A stretch of DNA of 64,000 nt from Betaproteobacteria bacterium (GCA_016192065.1 JACPUX010000021.1:78667-142666), one strand, 5' to 3'. Numbered from the stretch's first letter, positions 30,122 through 40,216 are shown. Numbers and translations are program-made. The notes: generated from the letters alone by a model not told the origin.

Positions 30122-30894
30122 GGCCGGTAGTCGATCAAGAGCGGGGCGTGGTCCGAAAAGCGCGCGGCCTTGTACACCTGGGCGCGGTGGGCCCGCGTGG
30201 CGATGCCGGGGGTAGCGATCTGGTAGTCGATGCGCCAGCCGACATTCTTCTCCCAGGCCGCGCCACGATTCGACCACCAGGTGTAGGCCTCGCCCGTGGC
30301 CTCGGGGTGCAGGCGGCGATAGACATCGACCCAGCCCTGCTCCTCGAACACACGGCTGAGCCAGGCGCGCTCTTCGGGCAGAAAGCCGGAGTTCTTCTGG
30401 TTGCCCCGCCAGTTCTTGAGATCGATTTCATGGTGGGCGATGTTCCAGTCCCCGCAGAGCACGACTTCCCGCCCCTCGCGGCGGAGCGCCGCCAAGTGCG
30501 GGAAAAACGCCGCGAGGAAGCGGAACTTCGCCGCCTGGCGTTCCGGCGAGCTCGAACCGGAGGGGAAATACACGCTGATCACGCTCAAGTCGGCAAAATC
30601 CACCCGCACATAGCGCCCCTCGGCATCGAATTCTTGGTTGCCGAAGCCCGTGAGCACGCGCTGGGGGCGACGCCGAGAATACAAGGCGACGCCACTGTAG
30701 CCCTTCTTCAGGGCGAAATGAAAATGACCCTTGGCGCGGTTCAGGGCGAGGAGTTCCGCCGGCAGGTCGGGCTCCTGGGCCTTCACCTCTTGCACGCAAA
30801 GCACATCCCAGCGCGGAGGCAGCGCCAGCCACTCGGCCAAACCCTTTCTGGCGGCCGAGCGCAGGCCGTTGACATTGAGGGAGATGATGCGCAT
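30118..30894 (-). CDS. xthA: Exodeoxyribonuclease III / AP endonuclease
   Basis: DNA repair nuclease of the exonuclease III family, 258 residues. Motifs: LNVNGLRSAARKG at the N-terminus, VLCVQEVKAQ with the metal-binding Glu, GYSGVALYSRRRP, LCGDWNIAHHEIDLKN and, at the C-terminus, WRIDYQIAT and FSDHAPLLIDY with the catalytic Asp-His. Acts at abasic sites in base excision repair. A second family member lies at 44618-45382; the two are clearly different paralogues. It is divergent from pyrE. Confidence 0.95.
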   Translation of the reverse strand: MRIISLNVNGLRSAARKGLAEWLALPPRWDVLCVQEVKAQEPDLPAELLALNRAKGHFHFALKKGYSGVALYSRRRPQRVLTGFGNQEFDAEGRYVRVDFADLSVISVYFPSGSSSPERQAAKFRFLAAFFPHLAALRREGREVVLCGDWNIAHHEIDLKNWRGNQKNSGFLPEERAWLSRVFEEQGWVDVYRRLHPEATGEAYTWWSNRGAAWEKNVGWRIDYQIATPGIATRAHRAQVYKAARFSDHAPLLIDYRP

Positions 30895-31125
30895 GGCGAG
30901 CGGGACGGCGCTGGAAAACGGCGAAGCTTAACACCATTCGAGCGCCGACGCGGCATGCCCGACGCGGTGTCGGGGCCCGCCCGCCGCACCGGGCGGTCCC
31001 ACTGCGCTATACTTGTTCACCTGTATCAACAGCAAGGGCGCGCAAGCCAGTCGCCGGACTGAGCCCGGCGCGCGAAGCACACTCGTTCCCTTCCGCCGGA
31101 AGGGGGATGAAGGAAAGGGACACCA

Positions 31126-31767
31126 TTGAGTGATTTTCGGCGGGACTTCCTGGCCTTCGCCCTGGCACAAGATGTGCTGAGGTTCGGCGAGTTCGTTACC
31201 AAGGCGGGGCGCCAGTCTCCCTATTTTTTCAACGCGGGTTTGTTCAATGACGGCGCAAGCCTGCGACGGCTGGGCCAGTTCTACGCCGAAGCGAGTCTGG
31301 CCGCGGGGGTCGCCTTCGACCAATTGTTCGGGCCGGCCTATAAGGGCATCACCCTGGCCGCGACTACGGCGGTGGCGCTTGCCGAAAAAGGGCACAATCT
31401 GCCCTTTTGCTACAACCGCAAGGAAGCCAAGGATCACGGCGAAGGCGGCAGCATCGTCGGCGCGCCTTTGCGCGGGCGGGTTCTGATCGTGGATGATGTG
31501 ATCAGCGCCGGAACCTCGGTGCGGGAGTCGGTGAATCTGATCGAGGCGCATGGTGCGCAGGTAGCGGGGGTGCTGATCGCCCTTGATCGCATGGAGCGTG
31601 GCGGCGCAGAGCTGTCGGCGGTGCAGGAAGTCGAAGCGCGGTTCGGTATTCCTGTAGTGGCCATCGCCAACTTGCGCGACCTCCTCGCGTTCTTGCACGG
31701 CCAGCCCGAGTTGGCCGCGCACCAGGCGGCGGTGGAAGCGTACCGCGCGCGGTACGGAGTCGGTTGA
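31126..31767 (+). CDS. pyrE: Orotate phosphoribosyltransferase
   Basis: Converts orotate and PRPP to OMP in pyrimidine synthesis. 213 residues, the E. coli length. [26 protein letters not shown] and the PRPP loop [19 protein letters not shown] (VDDVISAGT) are characteristic, as is [13 protein letters not shown] (here [13 protein letters not shown]). The start is a TTG at 31126 with a good aaggaaaggga Shine-Dalgarno; no ATG or GTG in frame gives the family N-terminus. It heads a pyrE-DUF4124-ubiD run. Confidence 0.95.
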   Translation: MSDFRRDFLAFALAQDVLRFGEFVTKAGRQSPYFFNAGLFNDGASLRRLGQFYAEASLAAGVAFDQLFGPAYKGITLAATTAVALAEKGHNLPFCYNRKEAKDHGEGGSIVGAPLRGRVLIVDDVISAGTSVRESVNLIEAHGAQVAGVLIALDRMERGGAELSAVQEVEARFGIPVVAIANLRDLLAFLHGQPELAAHQAAVEAYRARYGVG

Positions 31768-31791
31768 ACAACAACACAGGGGCCGAGGAGC

Positions 31792-32427
31792 ATGGACATG
31801 AGGACCACTTCATTTACCCTCGCCGCGGGCGTGCTGCTGATGCTGGTCGGCACGGCCCCGGCATCGGCCAATATGTACAAGTGGGTAGATGAAAAAGGGG
31901 TCGTCCATTACGGCGACACCATTCCGCCCGAGTATGTCAAAGGCGGGACCACCGAACTCAATCGTCAGGGCAGGGCGATCAAGCGGACCGCTCCGGCGCT
32001 GACGGAAGCGCAAATACGCGCCCAGGAGGAAGAGAAAACGCGGCGCCTGGAAGACGAAAAGACTGCCCGCGAACAGAAGCGCAAGGACGATGCGTTGCTT
32101 GCCACCTATACCAGCGTCAAGGAAATCGACCAATTGCGCGCGCGCAGCGTCACCGCGGTCGAGGCGGTGGTGAAGGGGGCGCAGAACCGCATCGCCGAGC
32201 TGAAGAAGCGCAAGACCGAAATCGATGCCATGGAAAAGAGCAAGCAGCGCATCAGCGCGGAAATCCGGCGCGAGCAGAAATCGATCGAGCAGGAACTGCC
32301 GGTGCAGCAGGGGCTGGTGGAGCAAAAGAGCAAGGAGCTCGTGGCCATCAATGTCAAGTTCGACACCGAGCGTCGGCGCTTCGAGGAAATCAAGCTGCGC
32401 GAAGGCGCTGCAGGCAAGGCCAAATGA
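31792..32427 (+). CDS. Exported DUF4124 coiled-coil protein
   Basis: 211 residues. Signal peptide (cleavage near ASA, about residue 27), then a short DUF4124 domain [20 protein letters not shown], then a long highly charged helix rich in Glu, Lys, Arg and Gln from about residue 70 to the end that should form a coiled coil. DUF4124 is common in periplasmic proteins of beta- and gammaproteobacteria; its function is not known. Start at 31792 with gaggag upstream, or at the second Met at 31798. Confidence 0.85.
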   Translation: MDMRTTSFTLAAGVLLMLVGTAPASANMYKWVDEKGVVHYGDTIPPEYVKGGTTELNRQGRAIKRTAPALTEAQIRAQEEEKTRRLEDEKTAREQKRKDDALLATYTSVKEIDQLRARSVTAVEAVVKGAQNRIAELKKRKTEIDAMEKSKQRISAEIRREQKSIEQELPVQQGLVEQKSKELVAINVKFDTERRRFEEIKLREGAAGKAK

Positions 32428-32437
32428 GCCGCGGCGG

Positions 32438-33910
32438 ATGAGCTATCGCGATTTGCGCGAATTCATTGCCGGTCTCGAGGCGCAGGGGGAACTGAAGCGC
32501 ATCGGCGTGGCGGTCGACCCCCGTCTGGAAATCACCGAAATCTGCGACCGTGTGCTGCGCCGCGCCGGGCCGGCGCTCTTGTTCGAGCGACCCAAGGGCC
32601 ACGAGATCCCGGTGCTCGCCAACCTCTTCGGCACTCCCTTGCGCGTGGCCCGCGCCATGGGTCAGGATTCGCTCGGCGCCCTGCGCGAAGTGGGCAAGCT
32701 TCTGGCCGCGCTCAAGGAGCCCGAACCGCCGCGCGGGTTGAGGCAGGCCTGGGAACAGACCCTGCCAATGTTGAAACGCGTGCTCGACATGGCGCCGAAG
32801 GAGGTGCGTGGCGCGCCCTGTCAGGAACTGGTTTGGGAAGGCGCCGACCTCGATCTGGCGCGCCTGCCGATCCAGACCTGCTGGCCCGAGGATGCCGGGC
32901 CACTCATCACCTGGGGCCTGGTGGTCACCCGCGGGCCGCGCCAGGCCCGCCAGAACCTTGGCATCTACCGCCAACAGGTGCTCGGCCCAAATCGTCTGAT
33001 CATGCGCTGGCTGCCGCACCGCGGCGGCGCGCTGGATTTTCGCGACCATCAGCAAGGGTGTCGCGGCGAGCCCTTTCCCGTCGCGGTGGTGCTGGGTGCG
33101 GACCCGGCCACGCTGCTGGGCGCGGTGACCCCGGTGCCGGACACGCTCTCCGAGTACCAGTTCGCCGGGCTGCTGCGCGGCGCGCGCACCGAAGTGACCA
33201 GGTGTATCGGTTCCGACCTGAAGGTGCCGGCCCGTGCCGAAATGGTTCTCGAAGGCCACATCCATCCCGACCAGAGCGCCGCCGAAGGCCCCTTTGGCGA
33301 CCACACCGGCTATTACAACGAAGTCGAGCGGTTCCCGGTGTTCACCCTCGAACGCATCACCTTACGCCGCGACCCGATCTATCACAGCACCTACACCGGC
33401 AAGCCGCCGGACGAGCCGGCGGTGCTGGGCGTGGCGCTCAACGAGGTGTTCGTGCCTCTCCTGCAGAAACAATTTCCGGAAATCGCCGATTTCTACTTGC
33501 CCCCCGAAGGCTGCTCTTATCGCCTCGCGGTGGTCAGCATCAAAAAGCAATACCCCGGCCACGCCAAGCGGGTGATGTTCGGCGTCTGGAGCTTCTTGCG
33601 CCAGTTCATGTACACCAAAATTATTGTGGTGGTGGACGAGGACATCGCCATTCGCGACTGGAAAGAAGTGATCTGGGCCTGGACCACCCGCTGCGACCCG
33701 GCGCGCGACACCCTGCTGGTGCCCAACACGCCGATCGATTATCTCGATTTCGCCTCGCCCGTTTCAGGTCTGGGCTCGAAAATGGGCATCGACGCGACCA
33801 ACAAATGGCCCGGCGAAACCAGCCGTGAATGGGGCCGCCCCATCGCCATGAGCGAGGCGGTGAGGAACCGGGTCGATGCGCTTTGGGGCGAGTTGGGTTT
33901 GGGGCACTAG
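32438..33910 (+). CDS. ubiD: UbiD family 4-hydroxy-3-polyprenylbenzoate decarboxylase
   Basis: Prenylated-FMN-dependent decarboxylase of ubiquinone synthesis, 490 residues as in E. coli Ubi[23 protein letters not shown] is the family start; [29 protein letters not shown] ([19 protein letters not shown]), [11 protein letters not shown] and the catalytic E-R-E region are present. ATG 32438 is 10 bases past the DUF4124 gene. Its TAG stop is formed by the CTAG target duplication of the downstream MITE, so the insertion touches the last codon. Confidence 0.94.
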   Translation: MSYRDLREFIAGLEAQGELKRIGVAVDPRLEITEICDRVLRRAGPALLFERPKGHEIPVLANLFGTPLRVARAMGQDSLGALREVGKLLAALKEPEPPRGLRQAWEQTLPMLKRVLDMAPKEVRGAPCQELVWEGADLDLARLPIQTCWPEDAGPLITWGLVVTRGPRQARQNLGIYRQQVLGPNRLIMRWLPHRGGALDFRDHQQGCRGEPFPVAVVLGADPATLLGAVTPVPDTLSEYQFAGLLRGARTEVTRCIGSDLKVPARAEMVLEGHIHPDQSAAEGPFGDHTGYYNEVERFPVFTLERITLRRDPIYHSTYTGKPPDEPAVLGVALNEVFVPLLQKQFPEIADFYLPPEGCSYRLAVVSIKKQYPGHAKRVMFGVWSFLRQFMYTKIIVVVDEDIAIRDWKEVIWAWTTRCDPARDTLLVPNTPIDYLDFASPVSGLGSKMGIDATNKWPGETSREWGRPIAMSEAVRNRVDALWGELGLGH

Positions 33911-34074
33911 TGTCTCAACCCATAAGTTTGCGTACCGGCCCAGACGCGTATCCGCGCGCCGAGGGCGCGAAGCGAAGCGCAGCCATAGCCGTAGCTATGG
34001 CGAGGATGAGCGACCAAGCCATCGGCGATGCGGGACGCGTCGGACATAGCGAAATTTATGGGTTGAGACACTAG
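33907..34074. mobile_element. MITE copy 2 with CTAG target duplication
   Basis: Second copy of the 160-bp element (33911-34070) in the same orientation as copy 1 at 25060, flanked by CTAG at 33907-33910 and 34071-34074. The ends are TGTCTCAACCCATAA and its complement; one inner base of the right end differs (aaattt for aaactt). It fills the gap between the convergent ubiD and GGDEF genes. Confidence 0.9.
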
Positions 34075-34081
34075 CCCCTCG

Positions 34082-35125
34082 CTACGCGGCGTCTTCCTGC
34101 CTGGCAAATAGCGCAAAGAACTCCCGATCGGCGCGAAAAAGGTGTCGCGCCACCACCTCCCCAGCCACGAATTCCACCACCCCGCCCAAATGAACTTGGC
34201 CGGCTTGGAATGCACCGCGCAATTCTTGGGCGCGCTGCAAGAGCCGGGCATGGAGGCGCCGATGGGCTTCGAGTTTGGCGTAGCCGTGCCGCTCCAGGAT
34301 CAATTCTTCATCGGCAAAATGAGCCGCCACATGCTGCATGAGCCGGTCAAACACCGGCGCGATGCGGGCGAATTTCTCCTCGCCCGATAGAAAAGTGTCC
34401 AGCAGTTCATTGGCGCGATCGAAGAGTTCGTGGTGTTCACGATCGATCGTGGGTTCGCCGCTTTCGTAGCCTTCCTGCCAGTTCAAATGCAAGGCCGAGC
34501 TCGCTTGCGTGCTCGCCCACTGATCGGAATTGCCGCGCGTATCGACCCGCACCCGGTTGCGCCCACCGCGTTTGGCCGCGTAGAGCATGGCATCGGCGCG
34601 CTGAAACCACTCCGCCGCGCTCTCTTCGCCCAGGTGTTCCGCCACGCCAAGGCTGATCGTGAGCTGCCCGGCCGCGGGAAAACGATGCGCCGCAATCGCG
34701 GTGCGCAGGTTCTCGGCCTGCCGGCTGGCGTTTCGGTGGCCGGTGGCCGTCGCCAGCACCACGAACTCCTCGCCGCCCCAGCGAAAGAGCGCGTCCGAGG
34801 AGCGGATGAGCCCGGAAGTGACTTGCGCCATTTCGCGCAGTACCGCGTCGCCCGCCGAGTGGCCAAACTGATCGTTGATGAGCTTGAAGGCGTCGATGTC
34901 AAGCAGGATGAGAGACACCGGCTGGCGATGGCGCAGGCTGCGGTCGATCTCGGTCTCCAGTACCTGGTCGAAGTGTTTTCGGTTCCACACGCCCGTGAGC
35001 GAATCCATCGCCGCCGAGCGCTCCAGTTGCGCAAGCTGCTCGGCCAACTGGTGCCGGATGACGCACGACTCCTGCGCCAGGCAGGGGTAGGGCGGGGGCG
35101 GTGCATTCGAGGCGGCGGGCGTCAT
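34082..35125 (-). CDS. Diguanylate cyclase fused to hemerythrin domain
   Basis: 347 residues. The GGDEF domain (about residues 35-200) has LTGVWNRKHFDQ, DIDAFKLINDQFGHSAGDAVLR and the active-site motif GGEEF (RWGGEEFVVL), so c-di-GMP synthesis is expected. The C-terminal ~130 residues match bacteriohemerythrin: DREHHELFDRANELLD, HVAAHFADEELILERHGYAKLEAHRRLHARLL supply the His and Glu ligands of a di-iron oxygen site. No membrane segment. An oxygen- or redox-controlled c-di-GMP enzyme is a fair inference. Confidence 0.9.
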   Translation of the reverse strand: MTPAASNAPPPPYPCLAQESCVIRHQLAEQLAQLERSAAMDSLTGVWNRKHFDQVLETEIDRSLRHRQPVSLILLDIDAFKLINDQFGHSAGDAVLREMAQVTSGLIRSSDALFRWGGEEFVVLATATGHRNASRQAENLRTAIAAHRFPAAGQLTISLGVAEHLGEESAAEWFQRADAMLYAAKRGGRNRVRVDTRGNSDQWASTQASSALHLNWQEGYESGEPTIDREHHELFDRANELLDTFLSGEEKFARIAPVFDRLMQHVAAHFADEELILERHGYAKLEAHRRLHARLLQRAQELRGAFQAGQVHLGGVVEFVAGEVVARHLFRADREFFALFARQEDAA

Positions 35126-35336
35126 GTGTTTGTTTCAGCTCCGAGACCCAGACAGGGCGAATTTGTAGCACGTTTTTGGGTGGCCGGCCATGCGCATCGA
35201 AGCGCGAGGAGCGCGGCCCCCCGACCGAGGACGCGCTTTGCGGCGACCAGGCCAGGAGCTTTTCGGCTGGCTGGCGCGAGCCCCGCCCGTCAACGCCGAG
35301 AGAAAACGGCGGGTGCGATGCCAATCGGTCGGTCGC

Positions 35337-36404
35337 TCAACGAACCTCGACGCTCACGCGGCCGTCGCCCAGGACACCAATCTCCGTCGCCCCAAAGCCT
35401 TCCTCGCCAAAGATGGCGAGTACTTGCGCCACCGCCTCCGGAGCGCAGGAAACGAGCAGACCGCCACTGGTTTGCGGGTCGGTCAGGAGCGCCTGGGCCA
35501 GGGGGTCGAGGCTCGCGGCGACGGACACCTCGCCGCCGTAGCTGGCCCAATTGCGCGCCGACGCTCCGGTGATGTGGCCCTCGCGGGCGAGGTCGAGCAC
35601 CCCAGGCAAAAGCGGTACGCGAGCCCACTCGAGCCGCGCCTGGAGTCGCGAAGCGCGGCAGATTTCGAGCAAATGGCCGAGGAGGCCGAAGCCGGTGACA
35701 TCGGTGAGGGCATGCACGTCGTGCAGGGCGGCAAAGCGCTGGCCTGGCGTATTGAGCTGAGTGGCGCTGGCGAGCATCGCCGCGTAGCCCGCAGCGTCGA
35801 GCCGGCCCTTCTTGAGCGCGGCACTGTAGATACCCACGCCCAGCGGTTTGCCGAGGATCAGCCGATCGCCGGCCAAGGCGCCGCGGTTCGTTTTTACTTG
35901 CGCGGGGTCGACGAGACCCAGGGCCACCAGGCCGTAGATCGGCTCGATGGCGTCGATGGTGTGTCCGCCCGCCACCGGAATGCCCGCGGTCCGGCATACG
36001 CTGGCACCGCCTTCGAGAATGGCGCGGATGGTTTCGATGGCGAGCTTGTCGAGCGGCATACCCACCAACGCCAGCGCCAGGATAGGCCTGCCGCCCATGG
36101 CGTAGACGTCGGACAGGGCATTGGTGGCGGCGATGCGCCCGAAGTCGAAAGGATCGTCGACGATGGGCATGAAGAAGTCGGTGGTCGCCACCAGCGCCTG
36201 GTGTTCATTGAGTTGATACACCGCGGCGTCGTCGGCCGTGTCGGCTCCCACCAGAAGTTCGGGCGGGATAATGCCCGGCGCGGCGTTGGCGAGAATCTCT
36301 TGCAGTACCCCGGGGGCGATCTTGCAGCCGCAGCCGCCGCCGTGCGAGAGCGCGGTCAGACGGACCGCGGGGGCGCCCGCCGCGGGGGCGGGGGCTCCTG
36401 ACAT
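35337..36404 (-). CDS. selD: Selenide, water dikinase
   Basis: Makes selenophosphate from selenide and ATP for selenocysteine and selenouridine synthesis. 355 residues. The active-site loop reads HGGGCGCKIAP with Cys25 and Lys28 (E. coli Cys17 and Lys20), so this is the Cys rather than the Sec form. DTADDAAVYQL, TDFFMPIVDDPFDFGRIAATNALSDVYAMGG (read as DPFDFGRIAATNALSD) and GGLLVSCAP are conserved. The start at 36404 shares a base with the surA stop. selA, selB and selU are not in the window. Confidence 0.94.
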   Translation of the reverse strand: MSGAPAPAAGAPAVRLTALSHGGGCGCKIAPGVLQEILANAAPGIIPPELLVGADTADDAAVYQLNEHQALVATTDFFMPIVDDPFDFGRIAATNALSDVYAMGGRPILALALVGMPLDKLAIETIRAILEGGASVCRTAGIPVAGGHTIDAIEPIYGLVALGLVDPAQVKTNRGALAGDRLILGKPLGVGIYSAALKKGRLDAAGYAAMLASATQLNTPGQRFAALHDVHALTDVTGFGLLGHLLEICRASRLQARLEWARVPLLPGVLDLAREGHITGASARNWASYGGEVSVAASLDPLAQALLTDPQTSGGLLVSCAPEAVAQVLAIFGEEGFGATEIGVLGDGRVSVEVR

Positions 36405-37705
36405 TACTTCTCGTCCAGGCGGTATTCCACAAAAGCGCGGTCGCGCACCTGGCGCAGCCAGTCCTCGTAACCTTCTTCGATCTTGCGCGCGCGCACCGCC
36501 TGGCGCGCCAGTTCGCGGCTCTTGGTCTCGGTCACGTCCTGTCGGCGGCGCTCCAGGGGCTGAATCAAATGCCAACCGAAAGGCGTGCGCACCGCTTCCG
36601 AGACTTCATTGAGCTTCAGGCCGTTCATGGCCTTTTCGAATTCCGGTACGGTGTCGCCGGGAGAGACCCAACCCACCTCACCGCCCTTGGCGGAACTAGG
36701 ATCTTCGGAATTCAGTTTGGCCAGTTCGGCGAAATCCTCGCCGGCCGCCACGCGGCCCCGCAGACGCTCCAGTTTGGTCTTGGCTTCAGCTTCGGAGACC
36801 GTTTCGCTCACCCGCAACAGGATGTGCCGCACGCGCGTTTGGTCCACGAAGGTCTGGCTGTCCTTGCCGCGCTTCTCCAGCAGCTTGAGGATATGAAAAC
36901 CGTTGGCGCTGCGCAGCACCTTGCTGGTGTCGCCGGCCTTGAGTTCCGTCACCGTTTCGGCGAATACGTTGGGGATGCGTCCGGCGGGGCGCCAGCCCAA
37001 CTCGCCGCCTTTCAGGGCATCGCCAGCATCGGAGTAGCCCGCCGCCACTTGGGCGAAATCAGCGCCAGCGCGGATTTGGCGCAGCGCCTCCTCGGCGCGG
37101 GCTTGCTTGGCGCCGATTTGCTCGGGCGAAGCCTGCTCCGGCACCAGCACCAGAATGTGGGCGAGGCGGTATTCATCCTGCTTGCCGGCCCGCGCCTCGT
37201 TGGTGGCGAGATAGTGGTCGATCTCCGCGTCGCTCACCACGATGCGGCTGTCGACCTCGCGTTCGCGCAGGCGGCTCAAGATGATTTCGCTGCGGATGTC
37301 CTCACGGTACTTGGCGTAAGTGACGCCATCCTTGGCGAGCATCTCGCGCAACTGGGTCAGGGTGATCTTGTTGTCTTCGGCGATGCGCGCGATGGTTCGT
37401 TCGACGAAAGCGTCATCGACGCGGATGCCGTTTTCCTTGGCGAAATGTAATTGCGCGCGTTCGGTGAGGAGCCGTTCGAGCACCTGTTTCTCCAGCACGT
37501 CGGGGGCGGGCAGGGGGGTGCCCTGCCTCTTGAGTTGGCCCAGGATCAAGCCCTTGCGCGCCTCGAGTTCGTTGCGGGTGATCACCTCATCGTTGACCAC
37601 CGCCACGATGCGGTCGATCAGAACCACCGCCCCGCTGGCAGGGATCTGCGCCAGAGCGGCGCCGGTGAGGAGAGTCAGGGCGAACAAAGAAAGCCGGATG
37701 ATCAT
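36404..37705 (-). CDS. surA: Periplasmic chaperone and peptidyl-prolyl isomerase SurA
   Basis: Chaperone for outer-membrane proteins including LptD. 433 residues. Signal peptide cleaved near ALA (residue 18), N-terminal SurA domain starting VVLIDRIVAVVNDEVITRNEL, then two parvulin domains (about residues 165-270 and 280-380; AHILVLVPEQ and VRHILLRVSE begin them) and a C-terminal helix. Start at 37705 with a gaggtg Shine-Dalgarno. It lies 60 bases downstream of lptD in the same direction. Confidence 0.94.
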   Translation of the reverse strand: MIIRLSLFALTLLTGAALAQIPASGAVVLIDRIVAVVNDEVITRNELEARKGLILGQLKRQGTPLPAPDVLEKQVLERLLTERAQLHFAKENGIRVDDAFVERTIARIAEDNKITLTQLREMLAKDGVTYAKYREDIRSEIILSRLREREVDSRIVVSDAEIDHYLATNEARAGKQDEYRLAHILVLVPEQASPEQIGAKQARAEEALRQIRAGADFAQVAAGYSDAGDALKGGELGWRPAGRIPNVFAETVTELKAGDTSKVLRSANGFHILKLLEKRGKDSQTFVDQTRVRHILLRVSETVSEAEAKTKLERLRGRVAAGEDFAELAKLNSEDPSSAKGGEVGWVSPGDTVPEFEKAMNGLKLNEVSEAVRTPFGWHLIQPLERRRQDVTETKSRELARQAVRARKIEEGYEDWLRQVRDRAFVEYRLDEK

Positions 37706-37765
37706 GCTGCACCTCAAAAGAATCGCAAAAAGCCGCGCGCCGCGGGGCGCATCAGCCACGGTCCA

Positions 37766-40162
37766 TCAATAGTCGGGTTGGTACCACGGGGAGCGCACCG
37801 CCGCTTCGGCTTCACGCGTCAGCTCACTGCCGCGCTGATAGCCCGGAATATTCCGGCGCAGAACCTCAAGGGGGTTGGTGCCGATGCGCGACAAGCCAGT
37901 CAGGTCGAGTTGCAGGAACACGGCATTGGTAGCGCTCTTGGTGGCGGTGGCGATGCGCTGCCCGACGACGCGGAAAGCCCAGCAGCCGCCATTGTACTCA
38001 AGCCCGGCGACCGCCTCCAGAACTTTGTGATCGTAGAGCGAGAAGTTCCACCGCCCCTGCGCCGACCAATTGGCGCTGATCGGCCATTGCGCGACCAAAT
38101 CGATCTGCCGCAGTTGGGTGGTCAGACCCTCGGCGTCGATCATCTGCCTCAGATAACGGTAGCCGCCTTGCAGCAGGCGTCCTGGTTCCGGGTGATAGCG
38201 CAGGCTGAAATTGAGGCGCTCGGCGTGCCGCTGGTTGGGGTCGTATTGCACTCCGCCGTCCACCAGCCAGCGCTGGTTCAGTCGCCCGGTACCGACGAAC
38301 ACCAAGTCCGAGTGCTTGGCCGTGCGCAAGGGCTCGTTCAGCACCACCCGCTGCGATTCGAAGTAATAGCGCTGCGCCAGCCCCAGGCGCAGGCGTTCGT
38401 CGCCGCTTTCCGCGTCCAGAAAGCGCGTCGCCGCGCCGACCGCCAGGAGGTTGGCATCGTTGATGCGGTCATGACCGAAATATTTGTTCTCGGTGAAGAT
38501 CTGCTCAAAGCTCAAATCCGCCAGCGCCGAATCGAAAACCGGAATCTGGGTCTGCTCGCGGAATGGAATCTTTACGTAGAGCAGGCGCGGTTCGAGCGTC
38601 TGGATGAGCGCGCGGTCGAAGAGCCGCACTTCGCGTTCCAGGGTGGCGCCGGCATCGATGCTGGCGATCGGCAACTGGCGGCGGGTGTCGGAATAGACCG
38701 GCACGTCCACGTTCTGGTTGAGGCCGGTGCCGGGGTCGAGATGGTAGGCGGTCCAGTGGTATTGCACCTTCGGGGTGACGAAGACGCCGCCCCGGCGCAG
38801 CGGGTAGGCGATGCTCGGGTTGAGCACGGCGCGCTGCCCGGTGATCATGCTGGGGTGGCGGAACCGCACGTATTCGGCGGCCAGGCGCAGGTCTAGGCCG
38901 AGCCAGTCCGCTTTGGCGAAATTGCCGAGCACTTGCGGCGCGCGTTCGTAGGGTGGCAGGATCGGCGCGGCCGGGTCTTGCAGAGTCTGGAAGCGCTGGA
39001 CCCGTGCCAGCAGGCCGCCCCAGGGCAGGTTGTAGTTGAGCGCCACTTCACGTGGCAGGGTGGTCTGCGAGGTCGCGCTGATGCGATCGGCGAAATCGAC
39101 GAAGTAGTTGTCGTCCGAGACCTTGTTCAGATTGATACTTGCCCGTAGCCCCGGAGCCAGGTTCTGGCTGTGGCGCCAAGCCAGGCCGTAACGGTCCTGG
39201 TTGGTGGGGCGGTCGCGCAGGATGCCTTCGGCGTCGAGCTCGCCGGCGTAGTCGGCTTGCAAATAGCGGAACTGGCCATTGAGCATGAGGCCGCGCTTGG
39301 TCATCAGGCGGCTGGTGAAGGTGGCGTCGTAATTGGGGGCGATGTTCCAATACCAGGGCAGGCTGACTTCCAGACCGCGTCTGCCGGTACTGCCGAAACT
39401 GGGCGTGAGGAAGCCCGACTTGCGTGCATTGGACAGCGGAAAGTCCAGCCAGGGCGTATAGAGTATGGGGACATCCAGGAAGAACACCGCGGCATGGTGG
39501 GCGGTGCCCACCTGGCGTTGCTGATCGATGTCCAGGTCGCCCACACGCAAATACCAGTCCGGGTTTTCGGCCCGACAGGTGGTGTAGGTGCCAGCGCTCA
39601 TCAAGTAGCGCTCAGGTCCGACAAACTCGATGCGCTTGGCTTCGCCGAAGCTTTCCATGCGGCCGAAGGCCTCGGCTGGCGAGCGGGAGCGCATTTGCGC
39701 CTGCGCCAGAGCCTCGGCCGGGGTGTGGGGCGCGGCCGCCGGGTAGGGCGCCATCGCCGGTTGACTGCGCGGCGCGAGGTGGTAGCGGGCATCGCGGGCG
39801 AACCCGGTCTCCGTTCGGCGCTGGTAGCGGATCTCGGGAGCCATCAACCAGTCGCGGTCGTGGCGCATGCGGACCTTGCCGGTGGCATGGATTTCGTCTT
39901 GGTCGGGGTCGTAACGCAGCCAATCGGCGAACACCGTCTCGCGCCAGGTGCGCATTTCCACCGCGCCCTCGGCCAACACTTCCTTGCCTTGCTGGCCGCT
40001 CAGGCGATCGGCATAAAAGAAGGCCGTGCCGGCCTCGCCGAGCACCGGCGGGCGCAGCACCCGCTCCGGCTTCAGGGGCAGCGCCTGCGGCTCGGCTTGG
40101 GCGAGGCCACTCCAAAGGAGCGCCAGAACACAGGCAAGCAGGGTCGGGCGGGGCGGGGACAT
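37766..40162 (-). CDS. lptD: LPS-assembly protein LptD
   Basis: Outer-membrane beta-barrel that inserts lipopolysaccharide together with LptE. 798 residues. Signal peptide (cleavage near AQA, residue 23), an N-terminal OstA-like beta-jellyroll (ADRLSGQQGKEVLAEGAVEMRTWRETVFADWLRYD region, typified by GAVEMR and ATGKVRM) and a large C-terminal barrel with alternating aromatic strands (GVFVTPKVQYHWTAYHL and others). It ends in W-Y-Q-P-D-Y. It is divergent from amgK across a 54-base gap, an arrangement also seen in Pseudomonas. Confidence 0.94.
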   Translation of the reverse strand: MSPPRPTLLACVLALLWSGLAQAEPQALPLKPERVLRPPVLGEAGTAFFYADRLSGQQGKEVLAEGAVEMRTWRETVFADWLRYDPDQDEIHATGKVRMRHDRDWLMAPEIRYQRRTETGFARDARYHLAPRSQPAMAPYPAAAPHTPAEALAQAQMRSRSPAEAFGRMESFGEAKRIEFVGPERYLMSAGTYTTCRAENPDWYLRVGDLDIDQQRQVGTAHHAAVFFLDVPILYTPWLDFPLSNARKSGFLTPSFGSTGRRGLEVSLPWYWNIAPNYDATFTSRLMTKRGLMLNGQFRYLQADYAGELDAEGILRDRPTNQDRYGLAWRHSQNLAPGLRASINLNKVSDDNYFVDFADRISATSQTTLPREVALNYNLPWGGLLARVQRFQTLQDPAAPILPPYERAPQVLGNFAKADWLGLDLRLAAEYVRFRHPSMITGQRAVLNPSIAYPLRRGGVFVTPKVQYHWTAYHLDPGTGLNQNVDVPVYSDTRRQLPIASIDAGATLEREVRLFDRALIQTLEPRLLYVKIPFREQTQIPVFDSALADLSFEQIFTENKYFGHDRINDANLLAVGAATRFLDAESGDERLRLGLAQRYYFESQRVVLNEPLRTAKHSDLVFVGTGRLNQRWLVDGGVQYDPNQRHAERLNFSLRYHPEPGRLLQGGYRYLRQMIDAEGLTTQLRQIDLVAQWPISANWSAQGRWNFSLYDHKVLEAVAGLEYNGGCWAFRVVGQRIATATKSATNAVFLQLDLTGLSRIGTNPLEVLRRNIPGYQRGSELTREAEAAVRSPWYQPDY

Positions 40163-40216
40163 CGGGGCGTGAATGGTAAAATGCGCTAGTTTACCTGTTT
40201 CCGGAGTGCTTTCTCC

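Noticed and set aside
35126..35336. Gap between the GGDEF gene and selD
   Set aside because: Checked for small genes, tRNA and repeats; nothing convincing beyond presumed promoter sequence.
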